Part shown: in pieces, positions 1-8,607 of the stretch
Numbering within the stretch: position 1 is the first letter of the stretch
How the letters are laid out: each line of letters starts with the position of its first letter
Origin: Bosea sp. 685
GTDB lineage: Bacteria > Pseudomonadota > Alphaproteobacteria > Rhizobiales > Beijerinckiaceae
DNA length: 64,000 nucleotides
Direction: 5' to 3'
Assembly (NCBI RefSeq): GCF_031884435.1
Contig: NZ_CP134779.1
Location: 5,208,001-5,272,000 of the forward strand
Notes under the pieces: model-generated
The model's database searches: none
The model's input: the letters and a program-made list of their open reading frames with translations, nothing else
What the model was told of the DNA's origin: nothing
Translations under genes and position numbers: made by a program

Positions 1-8
1 AACGCAGC

Positions 9-494
9 TTGCCCACCAAGATCCTTCTCGCCATCACCCGCGGCGTGCTGACGGCCCTCGTGCTGCTCGACGAGATCGCGCGGCCGCTCTATCGGCCGTT
101 GGCGGACTGGCTCGCCTCGCTGGGAATCGTCGCGCGGGCGGAGGCCGCGATCGCCCGGTTGCCGCGATTGGCCATTCTCGCTTTGCTTGCGATCCCCTTC
201 GCAGTCGCCGAGCCCTTGAAGATCGTCGGCCTGATCATGATCGGGCGCGGGCAGGTCGTGGCGGGCATCGTGATCCTCGCTGTGGCCTATCTCGCGAGCT
301 TCCTGATCGTCGAGCGCATCTACCAGGCCGGGCGGGACAAGCTTCTGAGCTATCGCTGGCTGGCCTGGTTGATGGCGGCGATCGAAACCGTCCGCGTCAA
401 AGCGCTCACCTGGGTCAAGGCGAGCGCGGCCTATCAATCCGCCCTCCGGATCCGCGACGAGGCCAGGCGCTGGTTGCGGGGCCTGCGCGCCTAG
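9..494 (+). CDS. Small membrane protein of unknown function, 5' end uncertain
   Basis: I do not recognise the family. The protein has two hydrophobic stretches (about residues 50-75 and 80-100) that should cross the inner membrane, and a basic, Arg-rich C-terminal tail of about 60 residues. The first possible start in the window is a TTG at base 9. The frame stays open to the window edge, so the gene may begin upstream and the N-terminus given here is only a minimum. The stop codon TAG is supplied by the first bases of a dispersed palindromic repeat that starts right there. Confidence 0.6.
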   Translation: MPTKILLAITRGVLTALVLLDEIARPLYRPLADWLASLGIVARAEAAIARLPRLAILALLAIPFAVAEPLKIVGLIMIGRGQVVAGIVILAVAYLASFLIVERIYQAGRDKLLSYRWLAWLMAAIETVRVKALTWVKASAAYQSALRIRDEARRWLRGLRA

Positions 495-595
495 AGCATT
501 TTCGAGCGAAGTGGACACCGGTTCGCGTGAAGAAAATGCGATAAAATAAAGAGTTAGAGCATTTCTGCGATTCGGAGAAACGCGGAAATGCTCTA
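492..595. repeat. Composite palindromic repeat, family B
   Basis: The unit has two halves. The first (492-540) carries the core GAGCGAAGTGG and the segment CCGGTTCGCGTGAAG, with arms GAGCATTTTC and GAAAATGC. The second (556-595) is a hairpin with arms TAGAGCATTTC and GAAATGCTCTA. The same two-part design recurs at 37157-37360, 38023-38125 and 58655-58757, and single halves occur at 40421-40473, 41699-41750 and 47106-47158. The leading TAG is the stop codon of the upstream gene. Confidence 0.85.
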
Positions 596-617
596 AGCGC
601 GACCGGGCCGTTCCGGC

Positions 618-3600
618 TCAGAACGTCACGTCGATCCGGCCTCGCAGCGCATGGTCGCGCGCGCCATTGCCCAAGGCGGCATTGTAGCCAAGACCGAGCG
701 CGACATTGCCGGCGACACGCCAGGACAATCCGACCTCCGCAACCATTGCATCGCGCGCCACCGGCGCGGCGTAGACCTGGAAGGGGCTCGCAGCTCCTGC
801 GAAGGCCAGCACGGCGGTGGGCGTCGTCTCCCCGAAGGCGTGACGCCAGCCCAGCATGGCGCGGGCGAAGAGCGGCGTCGCGCCAAGCTGCGTTTCCGCG
901 CGCAGGCCCACTATGGAGAAGCCGAGGTTCTGGTCGCGGCCATTCAAGCGCAATGCGGCCGCCCCGCCCTGCTCCGTGCCTGAATCCGAACGCACGCTCA
1001 CGGCGGCGACCTGGACGAAGGGCTCGAAGGCGACGGAGCCGAGCGGCAAGGCATAGCCGACCTCGGCGAAAGCCTGGGCCGTCGCCCCCTGGCCGTCGAA
1101 ACGCAGCACGTCGGAAAAGCCGTTCAGCCCGACGAGGCGGGTCAGATTGGTCTGGTTCCAGGCATAGGCAGCGCCAGCACGCAGATTGACCGCGCCAAAA
1201 CGCGCCCCGCCATAGAGCGCGGCATGGACGGCGTCCTGCGTGCCGTCCGAGCGGCGCTGGTCGATGTCGAAACGGGTGCGGGTGAAGCCACCGGCGACGC
1301 CGACGCGCCAGGGCGTCTCGCCGCCGCCGGACTCGAGCTCCGCGCCGAACAGCATGCCGCCGCCGCGCCGGTCGAGCGAGGCCGCATTGCCGTCGCCATT
1401 GCTGCTCCCTTGAGCGCCGATCGCCTCGCCCCAGAGCTGGAAGCGTCGGGTTTCGAGAGCGGGCGCGGGCAATGCCGCCATGCGCGGCCGGCCCGGCGCA
1501 TCGGCCGAGAAGGCGCCGGTCACCGTGCCGGACGGAGACGACAAGAACGGCGCGCGCAGGCGGTTCATGATGGTGTCGCGCACCAGATGGCTGGTCTCGA
1601 TCGCGACCGAAACGGCCTGCGCATGCGCCTCGCCCGACAGCGCGTCGAAACCGGCGCGGGCCTCCGCCAGCGACGAGGACACCAACGCGTCATAGACGCG
1701 ATTACCCGTCCCCAGCGCCTCGGCAGCGCGGCCGGCGCTCGCTTGGTTGCGCGTGACAGCCGCGTCGGGAAAGGTGAGCGCATTGCGCTCCAGCGTCAGC
1801 GCCACCGCCCTTGCCTCGTAACTCAGCGTCGGCGTCAGGAAGGCGAAATTCGAGGTCACGCCGGCAAACTGCCCGCTGACGCCGCCCTGTGCGGTCAGGA
1901 TGACATAGCGGGTCGAGAGACCATAACTGCCCTGCGCAGCCAGAAGCTGAACCTGGCCGCCCGACAAGGTCGCAGTTCCCGTCGCCGCAACGAGATCGGA
2001 GGCGCCGGCTGCATTGAGTTCGACCTGATAGGTCGAGCCGGCCGCAAAGGCGACATTGCCGGCAACGTTCAGCGTGCCGATGGAGTTGCCCGGCGCGACC
2101 GTGCCGCCTGAGGCAATGACGATGCTGCCGACCGTGCCGGAGCCGCCGAGCGCGCCGCCCGACACGGTGATGGCGGAGCCTGTCAGCGAACCATTGACGA
2201 CGAGAAGCCCGCCAAGCACCGAGGTCGGGCCGGTATAGCTGTTGGTCCCGGTCAGGATCAGCTTGCCGGAGCCCTGCTTGGTCAGCGTCCCCACGCCGGA
2301 GATGTTGGCGGCGAGGGTGGTGCTGTCGGTGAAATTCGCGATGATGGCGCCGTCATTCTGAATGAAAGGCGTGTCGATGGTGCCCGCCAGGCCGCCATTG
2401 CCGAGATTGAGCACGCCCAAGGGGCCGATCTCAATACCGGCCGCGGCCTTGACGAGCCCACCATCCGCAACCGTGAGCACGCCGGCATAGTCGCCACCGC
2501 AGCCGCAACCGGAAGAGCCGATGAGCAGGCCGTTAGTCGCATTCAGGACCGAGCCCGCCCCTGTCACCAGGACGCTTGCGGTGGGAAAGCCCAGGCTGGG
2601 ATCGGGATCCGAACTGATCTCGACGAAGCCGGTCGCGTTCACCACACCGCCCGCGGAAATGACGAGACTACCGGAGCCGCCGGAGCCAAAAAAATTGCCG
2701 ACGAACAAGCCGATATCGACGTTCCAGGTCGATCCGGGACCGGTCACCGTCACGACCGGCGCGATCGCTAGCCCATCGAGACCCGCGCCGCCCTTGCTGT
2801 TCATCACCGCGCCGCCGCTGATCGTCAGCGTCACGAGCGTGAAGTTGCCGAGGGCCGTGAGGCCTTCGACGGTCACGGTCGAGCCCGCGCCTGTGACCTC
2901 CATCGCCGATTGGACGAGCAGGTAGCCGGCCGGATCCACCATGTTCAAGGTGCCGCCATTGCTGACGCGCAATGTCCCGCCCAACACCACAATGCCGCCG
3001 CCGCCGCCGGCCGGATTGCCGACACTGAGCGAGCCGCCGCTGATGTCGAGTGTCGGATTCGAGCAACCGCAACCCAGACCGCCCAGAACGAGGAGCCCTT
3101 CGATGCTGCTCGTCCCAGTCAGAGTGAGTGCCCCCGGCCCGTCCATGAAGAGCGAGCCCTTGCCGGTGATATTGCCGGAGAACACGGTGGCGACCGCGTT
3201 GGAGCCGACCGACAGGATGGCACCGTCGCCGATAACGACCTTGCCCGCGCCCGACAGCGAGCCGATCGCGACCTGGAGCGTATCCATGACCTCAATCGTC
3301 GCGCCGGTGGCAACACTGTAATCGGAGCTTGCCGAGAGCGCCGTGTCGGAATTGGCGATAAGCCGGCCCTGCATAACGCTGGTCGCACCGGAATAGGTGT
3401 TGTTGCCGGAGAGGACGAGATCGCCGAGGCCGGTCTTGGTCAGCCCGCCCGTGCCGGAGATGATACTGAGGCTGTCTAGCTCCAGGGCAAAACCATTGGT
3501 ATCGATCGTACCGCCGCCGGCCTTGAGCGTGACCGTGCGCGCCGAGGTCACATTGGCGGTGATGACGAGGCCGCCGCCATCGAAGGTCAGCCCGCCGCCG

Positions 3601-4442
3601 ACGTCGCCAAGCTGGGCGTTATCGCTGATCGAAATCCGGCCCTGGCTGATCGTCGTGCCGCCGGAATAGGAATTGGCCGAGTTGGTCAGCGTCAGCGTGC
3701 CCGCCCCGGTCTTGACCAGCGAGCCGCCGCTGATGACGCCGTCGACCGTCGTGGACGCGCCGTTGCCGCCGACGGTGAGTTCATTGGCGCCGAGGACGTA
3801 ATCGCCCACTCCGGCGATCGAGCCGGCGCTCAGGCGGTTGTCGCCGAGCGGGCCGGTGCTGCCCGAGAAATCGGTCGTCGCGCCGAGATTCGTCACGATC
3901 GTCGCATTTCCGGCCGTGCTGCTGTTGAAGAACACGATGGTGCCGTTGTTGGTGATCGTGGCGTCGCCGGCCGTGCTGCTGTCGTTGAACTGAAGGAAGC
4001 CGTCGTTGGTGATCGTGGCGTTACCGGCCGCGCTGTTGCCGGTGAAAGCCACCAAATACTGATTGACCAGGGTCTGCGCCTGGCCGGAATTGTTGACGAT
4101 GCCTGCTCCAGCGAAGATGATGCCGCCGGGAAAGTTGATCGTGATCGTGTAGGCCGGCGCGCTTGCGTTGAAGGTGAAGCCCCCGAGCGTCCTGGTTGCG
4201 TTGACTGTGATCAAGGACTGGCTGGTGGCATCGAAGAACGCCGTGCCGGTCGGAACCGTCGCCGGCGTCCAGTTCGCGCCGGCGATGAATTCGCCCGAGC
4301 CGGGATTGAGCTGCCAGGTCGCGTCCTGCGCGCGAGCTGAGCCTGCGCAGAGCAACGCCGAACCCAGCGACGTGCCCGCCAGCAAAGCCAGCATGACGAA
4401 GCGGCGGCGATACGCGCCGCGCCCTTGGCCTGTCGAATCCAC
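618..4442 (-). CDS. Autotransporter outer-membrane beta-barrel protein
   Basis: Type Va secretion protein: the passenger is exported by Sec and carried to the cell surface by its own C-terminal barrel. Seen here: a long signal peptide ending near ARAQ (residues 36-39); a Gly/Ser/Thr-rich passenger with autotransporter-associated repeats of the type TKTGxGxLxLxGxNxYxGxT near residues 240-270, 330-362 and 716-750; three tandem copies of a roughly 19-residue unit around AGNATITN (about 138-195); and an autotransporter beta domain over the last 270 residues ending in aromatic Phe (DVTF). Two CGC motifs (about residues 458 and 645) are unusual in a passenger. The ligand or function is not predictable. 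It is a single gene with nothing functionally linked beside it. Confidence 0.93.
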   Translation of the reverse strand: MDSTGQGRGAYRRRFVMLALLAGTSLGSALLCAGSARAQDATWQLNPGSGEFIAGANWTPATVPTGTAFFDATSQSLITVNATRTLGGFTFNASAPAYTITINFPGGIIFAGAGIVNNSGQAQTLVNQYLVAFTGNSAAGNATITNDGFLQFNDSSTAGDATITNNGTIVFFNSSTAGNATIVTNLGATTDFSGSTGPLGDNRLSAGSIAGVGDYVLGANELTVGGNGASTTVDGVISGGSLVKTGAGTLTLTNSANSYSGGTTISQGRISISDNAQLGDVGGGLTFDGGGLVITANVTSARTVTLKAGGGTIDTNGFALELDSLSIISGTGGLTKTGLGDLVLSGNNTYSGATSVMQGRLIANSDTALSASSDYSVATGATIEVMDTLQVAIGSLSGAGKVVIGDGAILSVGSNAVATVFSGNITGKGSLFMDGPGALTLTGTSSIEGLLVLGGLGCGCSNPTLDISGGSLSVGNPAGGGGGIVVLGGTLRVSNGGTLNMVDPAGYLLVQSAMEVTGAGSTVTVEGLTALGNFTLVTLTISGGAVMNSKGGAGLDGLAIAPVVTVTGPGSTWNVDIGLFVGNFFGSGGSGSLVISAGGVVNATGFVEISSDPDPSLGFPTASVLVTGAGSVLNATNGLLIGSSGCGCGGDYAGVLTVADGGLVKAAAGIEIGPLGVLNLGNGGLAGTIDTPFIQNDGAIIANFTDSTTLAANISGVGTLTKQGSGKLILTGTNSYTGPTSVLGGLLVVNGSLTGSAITVSGGALGGSGTVGSIVIASGGTVAPGNSIGTLNVAGNVAFAAGSTYQVELNAAGASDLVAATGTATLSGGQVQLLAAQGSYGLSTRYVILTAQGGVSGQFAGVTSNFAFLTPTLSYEARAVALTLERNALTFPDAAVTRNQASAGRAAEALGTGNRVYDALVSSSLAEARAGFDALSGEAHAQAVSVAIETSHLVRDTIMNRLRAPFLSSPSGTVTGAFSADAPGRPRMAALPAPALETRRFQLWGEAIGAQGSSNGDGNAASLDRRGGGMLFGAELESGGGETPWRVGVAGGFTRTRFDIDQRRSDGTQDAVHAALYGGARFGAVNLRAGAAYAWNQTNLTRLVGLNGFSDVLRFDGQGATAQAFAEVGYALPLGSVAFEPFVQVAAVSVRSDSGTEQGGAAALRLNGRDQNLGFSIVGLRAETQLGATPLFARAMLGWRHAFGETTPTAVLAFAGAASPFQVYAAPVARDAMVAEVGLSWRVAGNVALGLGYNAALGNGARDHALRGRIDVTF

Positions 4443-4787
4443 GAAAGCGTCGCCCCCAAATCCCAGCGCGACAATTTAAGGCAATCTTACTCTACGGCAA
4501 TAGATAACCATTCACAGGCTGGGGATCGACACTCGTCGCCATGCCGCGCGACGGCCCGCGAGTCGAACGCCCGGCATGCCGTCCAGATTTTTCGCATTGA
4601 GGTTGAAACAGCTTGGTCATCCCGGGCGTAGCGAAGCGTAGACCCGGGATCCATTCCTGAGCCTCACCAATCAGCGCTCCGGAATGGATCCCGGATCGGC
4701 GCGGCTAAAGCCGCTTGTCCGGGATGACCCGCGCTATGATTCCACCTGAGCGCAGCCTGCTTCAGCGGGCCAGCAGCAGTGGCGCGC
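4443..4787. repeat. Intergenic region with long palindromic repeat, family A (4615-4729)
   Basis: The 345-base gap holds the upstream region of the autotransporter gene and one family A palindrome at 4615-4729. The palindrome has outer arms GGTCATCCCGGG and CCCGGGATGACC and inner arms CCGGGATCCATTCC and GGAATGGATCCCGG. It would fold into one long hairpin. Relatives lie at 24728-24863, 33470-33610, 35615-35717, 49421-49524 and 52540-52642. No gene was seen in the gap. Confidence 0.8.
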
Positions 4788-5759
4788 TCAGACGACCTGG
4801 TTGCGCAACGTCGTCTCGCCCCGCGCCAACCGGCCGAGATTGTCGAGCAGGGTGTCGACGACATTGCCCTCATAGGCCCGCGTCTCGCCGGCGCTGTGAG
4901 GCGTGATGACGACCTGCGGCAGGCTCCAGAAAGGCGAGGATGGCGGCAGCGGCTCGTCATGGAAGCAGTCGAGCCCGGCGCCGGCCAGCCGGCCCTCGCT
5001 CAGCGCGGCGAGCAGCGCGGCCTCATCCACCACCTTGCCGCGTGCGACATTGATGAGGACGGCCGTGGGCTTCATCGCCGCGAGCGCCTGGACGCCGATC
5101 AGCCCTTCGGTCTCCGCCGTCAGCGGGCAGGTCAGCGCGACGATGTCGGCCTGCGCCATGACCTCGTGCAACTGGTCGGGCCGGACGATCGCCTCGATAT
5201 GCGGCTGCGGCTCCGGCTGGCGGCGCACGCCGATGACGCGGATGCCGAAAGCCGAGGCGAGCGCGGCCAGGCGCAGGCCGATGCGGCCGAGCCCGACGAT
5301 GACCATGGTTTTGCCGCCAAGCTCGTCCTCGCGCCTGGCGCGGTCGCCGATCATCGGACGCCAATGCTTGGCCGTCTGGTTGTCGCGGGCGAGATGGATC
5401 TGGCGGGTCAGGGCCAGGACCAGCGCCATGGCGTGCTCGGCGACGGCGCGCTCATTCACCCCTTGCGCGCTGGCGAGGCGGATGCCGGCGGCAGCCAGGG
5501 CCGGTTTGTCGAATTGGTCGGTGCCGGCGCTGACCGACTGGATAAAGCGCAGCTTGGGCGACGCGGCGATCAATTCGTTGCGCCAGAGGCCGGAGACGAC
5601 GAGGACATCGGCCTCGCCCGAGCGCGCTTTGAGCTCGTCGAGCGAGTTCGCCGAAAAACTCCGGGCGGCGTGGCCGCGCGTCGCAAACTCGGCCTGCAAT
5701 TGATAGGCGGCGTGGGAAAAACCGATCGTCAGCTCATTGTCAGGCGGCAGCAGGGGCAT
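4788..5759 (-). CDS. NAD(P)-dependent D-2-hydroxyacid dehydrogenase
   Basis: Cytosolic oxidoreductase of the D-2-hydroxyacid dehydrogenase family, reducing 2-oxoacids or oxidising D-2-hydroxyacids. The Rossmann glycine motif VGLGRIG lies near residues 153-160. The catalytic Arg sits in NVARGKVVDE (about 236) and the catalytic His in PHSAGE (about 288). About 323 residues is normal for the family. I start at the ATG at 5759 (MPLLPPD) rather than the upstream in-frame start at 5840, because the extra residues are non-conserved and would run up to the next gene. The substrate cannot be told. It lies downstream of cobC on the same strand but has no known role in B12 synthesis. Confidence 0.88.
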   Translation of the reverse strand: MPLLPPDNELTIGFSHAAYQLQAEFATRGHAARSFSANSLDELKARSGEADVLVVSGLWRNELIAASPKLRFIQSVSAGTDQFDKPALAAAGIRLASAQGVNERAVAEHAMALVLALTRQIHLARDNQTAKHWRPMIGDRARREDELGGKTMVIVGLGRIGLRLAALASAFGIRVIGVRRQPEPQPHIEAIVRPDQLHEVMAQADIVALTCPLTAETEGLIGVQALAAMKPTAVLINVARGKVVDEAALLAALSEGRLAGAGLDCFHDEPLPPSSPFWSLPQVVITPHSAGETRAYEGNVVDTLLDNLGRLARGETTLRNQVV

Positions 5760-5843
5760 TCGTCTCGTTCCTCGACAGTCAAAAGACGTGGTCAGGTTAT
5801 CGGGAGAGCGGCGCGCTGTCCCGGCGGTCAGCGCATGCAAGCT

Positions 5844-6860
5844 TCACGCTGGACCGGGGCCGGAGGTCGCAAAGCCCGCAAGCGCCGCCTCGAGCCTGGT
5901 CCATTCCGAGGCCTGCCCGGGCAGGCCGAATCGCAGCCAGCGCACATTGTTCTGGAAACGGCGCAGATAAAGGCCATGCCGGCCAAGATGAGCAAACAGC
6001 GCCGGCGCGCCACCGGTTTCGAGCAGCCTGAACAGCGCCGTGCCGCCGACGATCCTGCCATGCGGCGCGAGCAGCGCGTCGAGCCGGGCGGCATCGGCAG
6101 CGCGAGCGGCTCCGGCTTGCGCGAGCCAGAGGGAATCGGCCAGCGCCGTCGCTCCGATATGCAGCGCCGGCCCGGCCACCGCCCAGGGCCCCATCGCCGC
6201 GCGTAGGGCGCTGGTCAGCGCCGGATCGCAGATCGCGAAGCCCAGGCGCAGGCCCGCCAGCCCATACGTCTTGCCGAAGGAGCGGAGCACCAATGTCGCC
6301 GGCGGCAGCTCGGGCAGAATGCTGACCTCCGGCGTGAAATCGGCAAAAGCCTCGTCGACGACGAGCAGGCCGCCGCGCGCGGCGCATCGGGCCGCCATGG
6401 CCGCGAGCCCTTGCCGCGACACGACCCGGCCATCAGGATTGTTCGGGTTGACCAGCACGATGCTACGCGCCTCGCCCGCTTGATCCGGATCGGTGACGGG
6501 GCGCACCTCCGCTCCAGCCTTGGCCCAGGCCTGGGCATGCTCGGCATAGGTCGGCCCCAACACCGCGACCGGACCGGCCGCCACGAGACGCGGCAGCAAA
6601 TCGATCAGGATCTGCGTGCCGGGTGCCGCGACGATGCCGGCGCTTTCGGGCACGCGATAGGCCGCACGCGCCGCGGCCAGCAGCGCCGCCTCCTCGGTAG
6701 CCCCGGGCAGGCGCTGCCAGAGCGCAGCCGGCAGCGACGGAAGCGGATAAGGCAGGGGATTGATCCCGGTCGAGAGATCGACCCAAGGGGCCGGGGCATC
6801 GGGAAACAGCGCTTGCGCCGTCGCCAGATCGCCGCCATGCCAGATTTCGCCCTCAATCAC
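5844..6860 (-). CDS. cobC: L-threonine-O-3-phosphate decarboxylase (CobC; CobD in Salmonella)
   Basis: PLP enzyme of the histidinol-phosphate aminotransferase fold that decarboxylates threonine phosphate to (R)-1-amino-2-propanol phosphate, the arm joining the corrin ring to the nucleotide loop. Hallmarks: the N-terminal HGGDL and LSTGINP motifs; NPNNPDG around residues 140-150; and the PLP-binding lysine in SFGKTYGLAGLRLG (about 195). The start is GTG at 6860, only 17 bases from the divergent cobD ATG, so the two genes must share a very compact control region. Its product is used by CobD. Length (338) fits the family. Confidence 0.93.
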   Translation of the reverse strand: MIEGEIWHGGDLATAQALFPDAPAPWVDLSTGINPLPYPLPSLPAALWQRLPGATEEAALLAAARAAYRVPESAGIVAAPGTQILIDLLPRLVAAGPVAVLGPTYAEHAQAWAKAGAEVRPVTDPDQAGEARSIVLVNPNNPDGRVVSRQGLAAMAARCAARGGLLVVDEAFADFTPEVSILPELPPATLVLRSFGKTYGLAGLRLGFAICDPALTSALRAAMGPWAVAGPALHIGATALADSLWLAQAGAARAADAARLDALLAPHGRIVGGTALFRLLETGGAPALFAHLGRHGLYLRRFQNNVRWLRFGLPGQASEWTRLEAALAGFATSGPGPA

Positions 6861-6877
6861 GATTGATCCCGCCTCGC

Positions 6878-7858
6878 ATGAGCCCGCCCGACACCTTGCT
6901 TCTGCTGCTCGCCGCGCTCGTGATCGAGGCCGCGCTCGGCTATCCCCAGGGCTTGTATGCGCGGATCGGCCATCCCGTCACCTGGCTTGGCGCGCTGATC
7001 GCGGCGCTCGACGACAGCCTGAACCGCGAGACCGCCTCTTATGCGGCACGCAAGGCTGCCGGGCTCGCCGCGCTCGTCATCCTGCTCTGCACGACCATCG
7101 CCTTCGCCTCGACCGCGGCCCGACTTTGCCTCGCGCTCGGGCCGCTCGGCCTGCTGCCGCTGGCGATTCTGGCCTCGACCCTGCTGGCACAGCGCAGCCT
7201 CTACCAACATGTCGCTGATGTCGCCGAAGGGTTGGAGCAAGGCGGGCTCTCCGAGGGGCGCAAGGCGGTTGCGATGATCGTGGGCCGCAATCCTGAAAGC
7301 CTCGACGAGGCCGGCGTCTCGCGCGCCGCGATCGAGAGCCTCGCCGAGAATTTCTCCGACGGCGTCGTCGCCCCCGCCTTCTGGCTCGGCCTCGCCGGGC
7401 TGCCGGGCTGCGCACTCTACAAGGCGATCAACACCGCCGATTCGATGATCGGCCACAAGACGCCGCGCCATCTCGCCTTCGGCTGGGCGGCGGCGAGACT
7501 TGACGACCTCGTCAACCTCCCAGCCTCGCGGCTCACCGCGCTGTTGCTGGTCGCAGCCGCGGCCCTCGACCGGGAGGCCGCTGCGACTGGGGCCTGGAAG
7601 GCCGTGCGGCGCGACGCCTATCGCCACCGCTCGCCCAATGCCGGCTGGCCGGAAGCGGCGATGGCCGGGGCGCTCGGCCTGCGCCTTGCCGGACCGCGCA
7701 TTTATGGCGAGACTCGCGTCGAGGATGGCTGGATGGGGAACGGCCGCGCCGAGGCGACAGCCGCCGATATCAGGCGGGCGCTCAGGCTCTATCGCGGGGC
7801 CTGCCTGATGCTGTGGGCGCTGGCGGCGGCGGGCGTGGCGTTGGCCGTTGCGGTCTGA
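6878..7858 (+). CDS. cobD: Adenosylcobinamide-phosphate synthase (CobD/CbiB)
   Basis: Inner-membrane enzyme that attaches aminopropanol or its phosphate to adenosylcobyric acid. The protein is hydrophobic, with several membrane segments (first at about residues 5-20) and family motifs: GHPVTWLG near residue 30, ESLAENFSDGVVAP around 145-160, and NTADSMIGHK around 180-190. I chose ATG 6878 (MSPPDTLLL) over the TTG at 6863, which would almost touch the divergent cobC start. About 326 residues is typical. The next gene downstream is the unrelated vapBC pair. Confidence 0.93.
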   Translation: MSPPDTLLLLLAALVIEAALGYPQGLYARIGHPVTWLGALIAALDDSLNRETASYAARKAAGLAALVILLCTTIAFASTAARLCLALGPLGLLPLAILASTLLAQRSLYQHVADVAEGLEQGGLSEGRKAVAMIVGRNPESLDEAGVSRAAIESLAENFSDGVVAPAFWLGLAGLPGCALYKAINTADSMIGHKTPRHLAFGWAAARLDDLVNLPASRLTALLLVAAAALDREAAATGAWKAVRRDAYRHRSPNAGWPEAAMAGALGLRLAGPRIYGETRVEDGWMGNGRAEATAADIRRALRLYRGACLMLWALAAAGVALAVAV

Positions 7859-7897
7859 CCGGAGCCGGTGATCGGCTTACGCCAGCGCGGCAAAAGC

Positions 7898-7922
7898 GCT
7901 ATAGTACCGGGTATCGGATAGC
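7898..7922 (+). promoter_or_regulatory. Candidate VapB operator overlapping the vapBC leader
   Basis: The sequence has nested inverted repeats: outer GCTAT and ATAGC at 7898-7902 and 7918-7922, inner TACC and GGTA at 7905-7908 and 7910-7913. It lies just upstream of the ribosome binding site (CAGGAG, 7925-7930) of vapB. Antitoxins of this kind usually bind such palindromes to repress their own operon. The position and symmetry are seen; the function is inferred. Confidence 0.45.
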
Positions 7923-7937
7923 CCGCAGGAGCCCGTG

Positions 7938-8162
7938 ATGGGTACGCATGTCACGATCGATGAGGATGTCGTGCGAGCAGCCGAGAAGCTGGCGCTGGAG
8001 CAGAACCGTACGGTCGGCGAGGTGATTTCCGAGCTCGCGCGACGGTCATTGCCGGCCGGGACGGAGATCACCTATCGCAATGGCATTCCGCAGTTGCCTC
8101 GCCGCCCCGGAGTGGTCGTCACCATGGAACTGGTCAACGCGCTTCGCGATGAGGAACCGTGA
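7938..8162 (+). CDS. vapB: VapB-type antitoxin
   Basis: Small antitoxin of a type II toxin-antitoxin pair, 74 residues. The N-terminal half (THVTIDEDVVRAAEKLA) has the short beta-strand plus helix pattern of ribbon-helix-helix DNA-binding antitoxins, followed by EQNRTVGEVISELARR. The C-terminal part should wrap the toxin. ATG 7938 follows a good ribosome site; a GTG three bases earlier is also possible. Its stop overlaps the vapC start by 4 bases (GTGA), so the two are translationally coupled. Confidence 0.82.
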   Translation: MGTHVTIDEDVVRAAEKLALEQNRTVGEVISELARRSLPAGTEITYRNGIPQLPRRPGVVVTMELVNALRDEEP

Positions 8163-8602
8163 CCTATCTGCTCGACGTCAATGTTCTGATCGCACTGATT
8201 GATCCAGCACACGACCACTATTCCGCAGCCCATGACTGGTTCTCATCGACGGGCCGCCACTCCTGGGCAACCTGCCCGATCGTAGAGAACGGCGTTATCC
8301 GTATTCTCGGCAATCCGCGCTATCCATTTCCACTCGCCCAATCATCGCCCGCTGGTGTCGCGAGAATCCTCGGCGAATTGCGGGCGGCTCCCGGCCATGT
8401 CTTCTGGGCGGACGAAATCAGCCTGCTCAACCCTGCCGTAGTCGATCTCGGTCAACTGCTTCATTCGCTGCAGGTCACGGACACCTATCTGCTGGCGCTC
8501 GCAGTCTCGAAGGGTGGAAAGCTCGCCACCTTCGACGCTCGGTTGACCACGAATTCCGTCCACGGCGGCGCTGCTGCGCACCACCTCATCCCGACAGTCT
8601 GA
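8159..8602 (+). CDS. vapC: VapC-type PIN-domain ribonuclease toxin
   Basis: PIN-domain endoribonuclease, the toxin of a VapBC pair; family members cut tRNA or rRNA when the antitoxin is degraded. The acidic metal-binding residues expected of a PIN domain are present: D6 in YLLDVNVLIALID, E43 in VENG, D108 in TDTYLLALA and D126 in FDARL. The protein is 147 residues with a GTG start. The pair sits between cobD and cobO, splitting the cobalamin genes, and is unrelated to B12 synthesis. It is probably a later arrival. Confidence 0.88.
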   Translation: MTYLLDVNVLIALIDPAHDHYSAAHDWFSSTGRHSWATCPIVENGVIRILGNPRYPFPLAQSSPAGVARILGELRAAPGHVFWADEISLLNPAVVDLGQLLHSLQVTDTYLLALAVSKGGKLATFDARLTTNSVHGGAAAHHLIPTV

Positions 8603-8607
8603 TCCCC

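Noticed and set aside
4779-6206. Open frame of 475 codons on the plus strand over the dehydrogenase and cobC
   Set aside because: Shadow of two recognisable minus-strand genes.
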